A stretch of DNA of 8,862 bases. It comes from Phenylobacterium sp. Its GTDB lineage: Bacteria; Pseudomonadota; Alphaproteobacteria; Caulobacterales; Caulobacteraceae. Shown here one piece after another: positions 5,695 through 8,862 of this stretch. Position 1 is the stretch's first letter. The number at the start of each line of letters is the position of its first letter. Under the pieces are notes generated by a model, which had not been told where the DNA came from, ran no database searches, and was given only the letters and a program-made list of their open reading frames with translations. The stretch is from the NCBI GenBank assembly GCA_025350885.1, contig JANXXA010000052.1, forward strand, positions 1 through 8,862. The letters are read 5' to 3'. The translations under genes were made by a program, and so were the position numbers.

Positions 5695-7218
5695 GTGCCT
5701 GATCAGACGGAAGACGGCCCGCCGTTGATGCGGGACCTACGGGCGCGGCTCGCCACCGGCACAATCTGGATCGCCGCCGCGCGCCTGAGCGCCAACCTGC
5801 TGGGCCTGACGACGAGCCTGTTGTTGGCGCGCCTGTTGGTCCCGGCGGACTTCGGACTGGTGGCGTTCGGCGCGACGATCCTATGGGTGGTCAGCGCCGT
5901 GACCAACCTGTCGCTGTCGCAGGCCCTGATCCAGCACAGGGCGCCGACGCCTGCGCATTTTCAGACCGCCTGGACCCTGAATGCCGCGCGCGGTTTCCTC
6001 GTCGCCCTGATCCTGTGCCTCGCGGCTGAGCCCGCCGCCCTGATCGCCCATGAGCCACGGCTGTTTACCCTGATGTGCGCCCTGGCGCTCGGCCCGATCC
6101 TTGACGGATTTCAGAACCCCCGGACCGTCATGCTTGTTCGGGATCTCATCTTTCGACAGCAGTTCGCCCTGCAGGTGGGCGCCAAGCTGACCGCGCTCGT
6201 CGTGTCGGTCGCCTTCGCCCTGGTCTACAAGACCTATTGGGCCCTGGTTCTGGGCGCACTGGCGGGCCAGGCTGTGGGCTTGGCGATTTCCTACCTGCTG
6301 TTCCCGTTCCGGCCGCGCCTGAACCTCGAACACTACCGCGAGCTGGTCGCCTTTTCGGTGTGGCTGACGCTTGGCGAAGTGGTCTTGGCCCTCAATCTGA
6401 AGTTCGACAGCCTGCTGATCGGCCAGTTCCTGGGTCGCGCGCCCCTGGGGGTCTATACGGTCGGGGACAACCTGGCGGCGCTGCCGACCAAGGAAGCCAT
6501 GACGCCGGTCATGTCGACGCTGTTCCCGGCGCTGTCGCACCTGGTTCACGACCGTGGCCGGCTTGGCAGCGCCTATCAGCGCGCCCAGACCCTGGTCACC
6601 GCCGCGGCCCTGCCCGCCGGCATCGGCCTGGGCCTGATCGCCGATCCCCTGATCCGCCTGACCATGGGCGACAAGTGGCTGGGGGCCATCCCGGTGGTCC
6701 AGGTCCTGACCCTGGTCTATTCGATCATGACCCTGGCGACGCTCGCCCAGTCCATCGCCATGGCCGCGGGCGAGACCCGCCTGCTCTTCAAGCGCGACCT
6801 GCAGGGCTTCCTGATCAGCGCGCCGAGCGTGGGACTGGGCATGTATTTCGGCGGCCTGATGGGCATTCTCTACGTCAGAATCTTCCTGGCCGGCGTCGGC
6901 ATCCTGCTCAACATGCAGGTGGTCAAGCACGTATCCGGCCTGTCGATCCTCGCCCAGCTGACAGCCAACGCGCGCGCCCTGGTCAGCGTGGTCGTGATGG
7001 CGCTGGCGGTGCTCGCGGTCATCCATGCCGCCCCCATGGGCCATGAGCTGCCGGCCCTGGTGATGTCCATCGCCATCCGGGTGACGGTCGGCATTCTGGC
7101 CTATGCCGCGAGCACAGCAATCCTGTGGCTTCTGCAAGGCCGGCCCGAGGGTCCGGAGGATGAACTGCTGAGGTTCGCCAGGCGGCTCCGGGACAGGGCG
7201 CGCGCCGCTCATTCTTAG
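5695..7218 (+). CDS. Wzx-type polysaccharide/O-antigen flippase (PST/MOP family)
   Basis: The protein of up to 507 residues is almost wholly hydrophobic, with about 12-14 membrane helices (for example near 22-45, 53-73, 99-118, 182-204, 297-320, 388-408, 426-447, 453-480). The N-terminal pattern TGTIWIAAARLSANLLGLTTS, then ARLLVPADFGLVAFG (45-59), and LKFDSLLIGQFLGRAPLGVYTVGDNLA (235-261) in mid-protein, are typical of the lipopolysaccharide-biosynthesis exporters related to WzxC. Such proteins flip undecaprenyl-linked repeat units to the periplasmic side of the inner membrane. Its place right after the initiating phosphotransferase supports this role. The C-terminal 25 residues are charged and cytoplasmic. 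The start is uncertain: GTG at 5695 has no well-spaced ribosome site, and ATG at 5728 would give 496 residues and still keep the first helix. Its TAG overlaps the stop of the convergent FkbM gene by four bases. The transported glycan is unknown. Confidence 0.9.
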   Translation: MPDQTEDGPPLMRDLRARLATGTIWIAAARLSANLLGLTTSLLLARLLVPADFGLVAFGATILWVVSAVTNLSLSQALIQHRAPTPAHFQTAWTLNAARGFLVALILCLAAEPAALIAHEPRLFTLMCALALGPILDGFQNPRTVMLVRDLIFRQQFALQVGAKLTALVVSVAFALVYKTYWALVLGALAGQAVGLAISYLLFPFRPRLNLEHYRELVAFSVWLTLGEVVLALNLKFDSLLIGQFLGRAPLGVYTVGDNLAALPTKEAMTPVMSTLFPALSHLVHDRGRLGSAYQRAQTLVTAAALPAGIGLGLIADPLIRLTMGDKWLGAIPVVQVLTLVYSIMTLATLAQSIAMAAGETRLLFKRDLQGFLISAPSVGLGMYFGGLMGILYVRIFLAGVGILLNMQVVKHVSGLSILAQLTANARALVSVVVMALAVLAVIHAAPMGHELPALVMSIAIRVTVGILAYAASTAILWLLQGRPEGPEDELLRFARRLRDRARAAHS

Positions 7219-8000
7219 ATCGACGCGGTCTCCGCGCCGTCGTCGCGGACGAAGATCAGGTTTTCGCCGGAAATCAGCATGTCGAACTCCGGGCCGATCG
7301 CCGCCCGGAACGAACGGCTGGACCTGCGGCCCGGCAGCATCCAGTCGTGGGGCTCGATGAAGATCGCCGGGGCCTGGGCAATCCAGTCGGTCGCCTCGGA
7401 GAACAGGTCGTCCTCGAAGCCTTCGATATCGATCTTGACCAGCAGCAGCCGTCCGTTCTCGACCCGGCTCAGCAACTCCGCCACGGTGGTGATCGGCACA
7501 TCGCCGCCACGCACGGTCTGGACGCCCCACGAGGCGTCGCCGGGCACCAGGCTGACCGATCCCGCTCTGGCGCCGATGGTGGCCTCGACGATCTCGACGT
7601 TTCGCCCGCGCGTATTCAGCCGCAACACCTCGAGATTGGCCGGGTCAGGCTCGACAGCCAGGATGCGCGCCGCGGGAAACTGTTGCGAAAACCAGATGCA
7701 GGCGGTGCCGATGTTGGCCCCGGCGTCGATGATCACCGGCATCTGGCCCTGCGCCAGCGCCGCGTCGTATATGCGCCGGACGGTGGCGTACTGGGGGAAC
7801 TTGGCAAGGTCGTACTCGCGCGCGCCAAGCGTATCCCAGAAGGTCTTCAGGTCGCTGTCGGCCGGACGGAAGAAGATCTCGCCATAGCGCGATTTCGCCC
7901 GGGTCAGACCCGGGGACACCGCTCGTTGCGTGAGCAGATAGGAAAGGCCCAGCGCCTTCACATAGAGCCTCTCGCGTTTCAACCGAGCGACTATGCCCAT
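7215..8000 (-). CDS. FkbM family S-adenosylmethionine-dependent methyltransferase
   Basis: The 261-residue cytoplasmic protein has the FkbM-type Rossmann methyltransferase fold. The SAM-binding loop is VIIDAGANIGTACIWF (89-104); VEPDPANLEVL (116-126) carries the acidic residue that binds the SAM ribose; LVKIDIEGFEDDLF (187-200) is the characteristic FkbM KxDxEGxE motif; IFIEPHDW (213-220) is a later core strand. About 85 N-terminal residues precede the fold, as is common. The ATG has AAAGG seven bases upstream. The family O-methylates diverse small molecules and, in many polysaccharide clusters, sugars; beside a flippase gene, glycan methylation is a reasonable guess, although the gene faces the other way. 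It lies 55 bp downstream of an alpha/beta hydrolase gene on the same strand and is probably transcribed with it. Its TAA overlaps the TAG of the flippase gene, so no terminator fits between them. The family call is firm; the substrate is unknown. Confidence 0.94.
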   Translation of the reverse strand: MGIVARLKRERLYVKALGLSYLLTQRAVSPGLTRAKSRYGEIFFRPADSDLKTFWDTLGAREYDLAKFPQYATVRRIYDAALAQGQMPVIIDAGANIGTACIWFSQQFPAARILAVEPDPANLEVLRLNTRGRNVEIVEATIGARAGSVSLVPGDASWGVQTVRGGDVPITTVAELLSRVENGRLLLVKIDIEGFEDDLFSEATDWIAQAPAIFIEPHDWMLPGRRSSRSFRAAIGPEFDMLISGENLIFVRDDGAETASI

Positions 8001-8055
8001 GGTCCAGCCTTTCGTCGTACGGGGGACGCCGGTCGCGCCGGAGCGTGGCGGAGTC

Positions 8056-8862
8056 TCATTTCAGGATCGCGCCTTGAGGCATAGCCCGAATGTCTGTGCG
8101 TTCGGTTGACGATGCGAGACGCGAACGGGCCGCGGTCGCGACATCGTCGATCGCGGCGATAACGGCGTCCGGCCGGTCGATCATGATCAGGTGCGACGAC
8201 TTCACCAGACGCTGCTGGCCCTGCCGGAAGCTGGCCGCCAACGCCTGGTGGAATCGCTGCCAGATCTGTCCCCCGGGATCATCAGGTCCCGCCGGCAGAC
8301 CGTTCGGCGAAGCGGTCAGCACGAGGACCGGCAGGTTCTCGAGCAGGCTCCCGACCCGATCAACCTGGTCCGATGTCGCGCCGAACAGCGTCTCGATTTC
8401 CGAGGCCTGGGATCGCCAGGTCCGAGGATCCAGGGCAACGGCCCGGTCATGGGCGCTGGCGTTGCGGGGCGTACAGGCCTCGCGCGCCGCCTCGACGCCG
8501 GGTCTGGCTTCCATCGCCAGGGCGCAGCCGGTCACGCGCTGGCGGATGCCCTCGACGCTGCCTGCCCCCTGACCAAGGATCGCGGCGAACCGACGGTCCT
8601 GATGTTCGACGGACGGATCGACCAGCACCAGCCCGACCACATCCTTCCGTCGCCGGGCGGCCAGCAGGCGCACGTACAGTCCGCCGGCGGAATGTCCCAC
8701 CAGGACCAGCGGCCCCCGCACACCCGCCCGGTGAAGCCCGCGATCAAGGTCCCTGGCGATCGCCGCGCCATCACGTGGCAGGGGTCCGGGATCGCTGAAC
8801 CCATAACCGGCGCGGTCGTAGGCGCAGACTCGATATCGCGCGGCCGCCAGCGGTTGGACCTT
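8056..8862 (-). CDS. Alpha/beta hydrolase (5' end outside window)
   Basis: The frame is open to the right edge, so the N-terminus is missing; 268 residues are visible. Counting from the edge, YRVCAYDRAGYGFSDPG (10-26) is the strand and loop typical of alpha/beta hydrolases, PLVLVGHSAGGLYVR (51-65) is the nucleophile elbow with Ser58, VVGLVLVDPS is the next core strand, LPVLVLTASPNG a later one, and SSHLIMIDRP supplies the likely catalytic His. I cannot place the acidic member of the triad with confidence. Proteins with this GYGFSDPG/GHSAGG pattern act on esters, lactones, epoxides or C-C bonds, and the sequence does not tell which. Whether it has a signal peptide cannot be seen. An internal GTG at 8721 gives a shorter frame, but it would discard the conserved first motif, so the real start lies beyond the window. 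FkbM follows 55 bp downstream and may share its transcript. Confidence 0.9.
   Translation of the reverse strand, partial: KVQPLAAARYRVCAYDRAGYGFSDPGPLPRDGAAIARDLDRGLHRAGVRGPLVLVGHSAGGLYVRLLAARRRKDVVGLVLVDPSVEHQDRRFAAILGQGAGSVEGIRQRVTGCALAMEARPGVEAAREACTPRNASAHDRAVALDPRTWRSQASEIETLFGATSDQVDRVGSLLENLPVLVLTASPNGLPAGPDDPGGQIWQRFHQALAASFRQGQQRLVKSSHLIMIDRPDAVIAAIDDVATAARSRLASSTERTDIRAMPQGAILK

Noticed and set aside
5881..7530. 549-codon open frame on the minus strand across the flippase and FkbM genes
   Set aside because: It is antisense to a clear membrane transporter, is full of Gln/Asp/Gly/Arg as expected for the complement of GC-rich hydrophobic codons, and has no domain or ribosome site.

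Overview
This 8.9-kb window comes from a GC-rich bacterial chromosome. The gene content (an Ada-AlkA/Ogt repair pair next to an exopolysaccharide gene set), the strong G/C preference at third codon positions, and promoter-like sequences close to the Caulobacter housekeeping consensus all suggest an alphaproteobacterium, probably Caulobacterales (Caulobacter or Phenylobacterium type). That assignment is inferred from the sequence alone.

Left arm, minus strand (1-2448): an alkylation-repair cluster read right to left. An Ada-type regulator fused to an AlkA-type 3-methyladenine glycosylase comes first. Its 3' end overlaps the start of an O6-alkylguanine-DNA methyltransferase (ogt). A DedA/VTT-family membrane protein follows and is cut by the left window edge. 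The ada-alkA gene is broken: one base is missing near 2284-2286, between the two pairs of zinc-binding cysteines, so its reading frame splits in two.

Centre, plus strand (2564-7218): galE (UDP-glucose 4-epimerase) diverges from ada-alkA across a 115-bp region that carries back-to-back promoter candidates. Next come a 120-residue single-pass membrane protein of unknown function, a polyprenyl-phosphate sugar phosphotransferase (the enzyme that starts a lipid-linked polysaccharide repeat unit) and a Wzx-type flippase. GalE would supply UDP-galactose, the phosphotransferase would load the first sugar onto the lipid carrier, and the flippase would move the finished unit across the inner membrane. 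No glycosyltransferases, polymerase or export genes are visible, so this is an incomplete Wzx/Wzy-type polysaccharide set. A cluster of short palindromes with two TTAA half-sites lies just before the phosphotransferase gene and may be an operator.

Right arm, minus strand (7215-8862): an alpha/beta hydrolase, cut by the right window edge, is followed 55 bp downstream by an FkbM-family methyltransferase. The FkbM gene converges on the flippase gene and their stop codons overlap. FkbM enzymes often methylate glycans, so a role on the same polysaccharide is possible but unproven.

I see no RNA genes, insertion sequences, CRISPR arrays or phage genes, and no gene-free stretch above 300 bp. The most notable items are the frameshift in ada-alkA, the TTAA/palindrome cluster before the phosphotransferase gene, and the overlapping divergent promoter candidates. 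I found no convincing undescribed multi-gene system.
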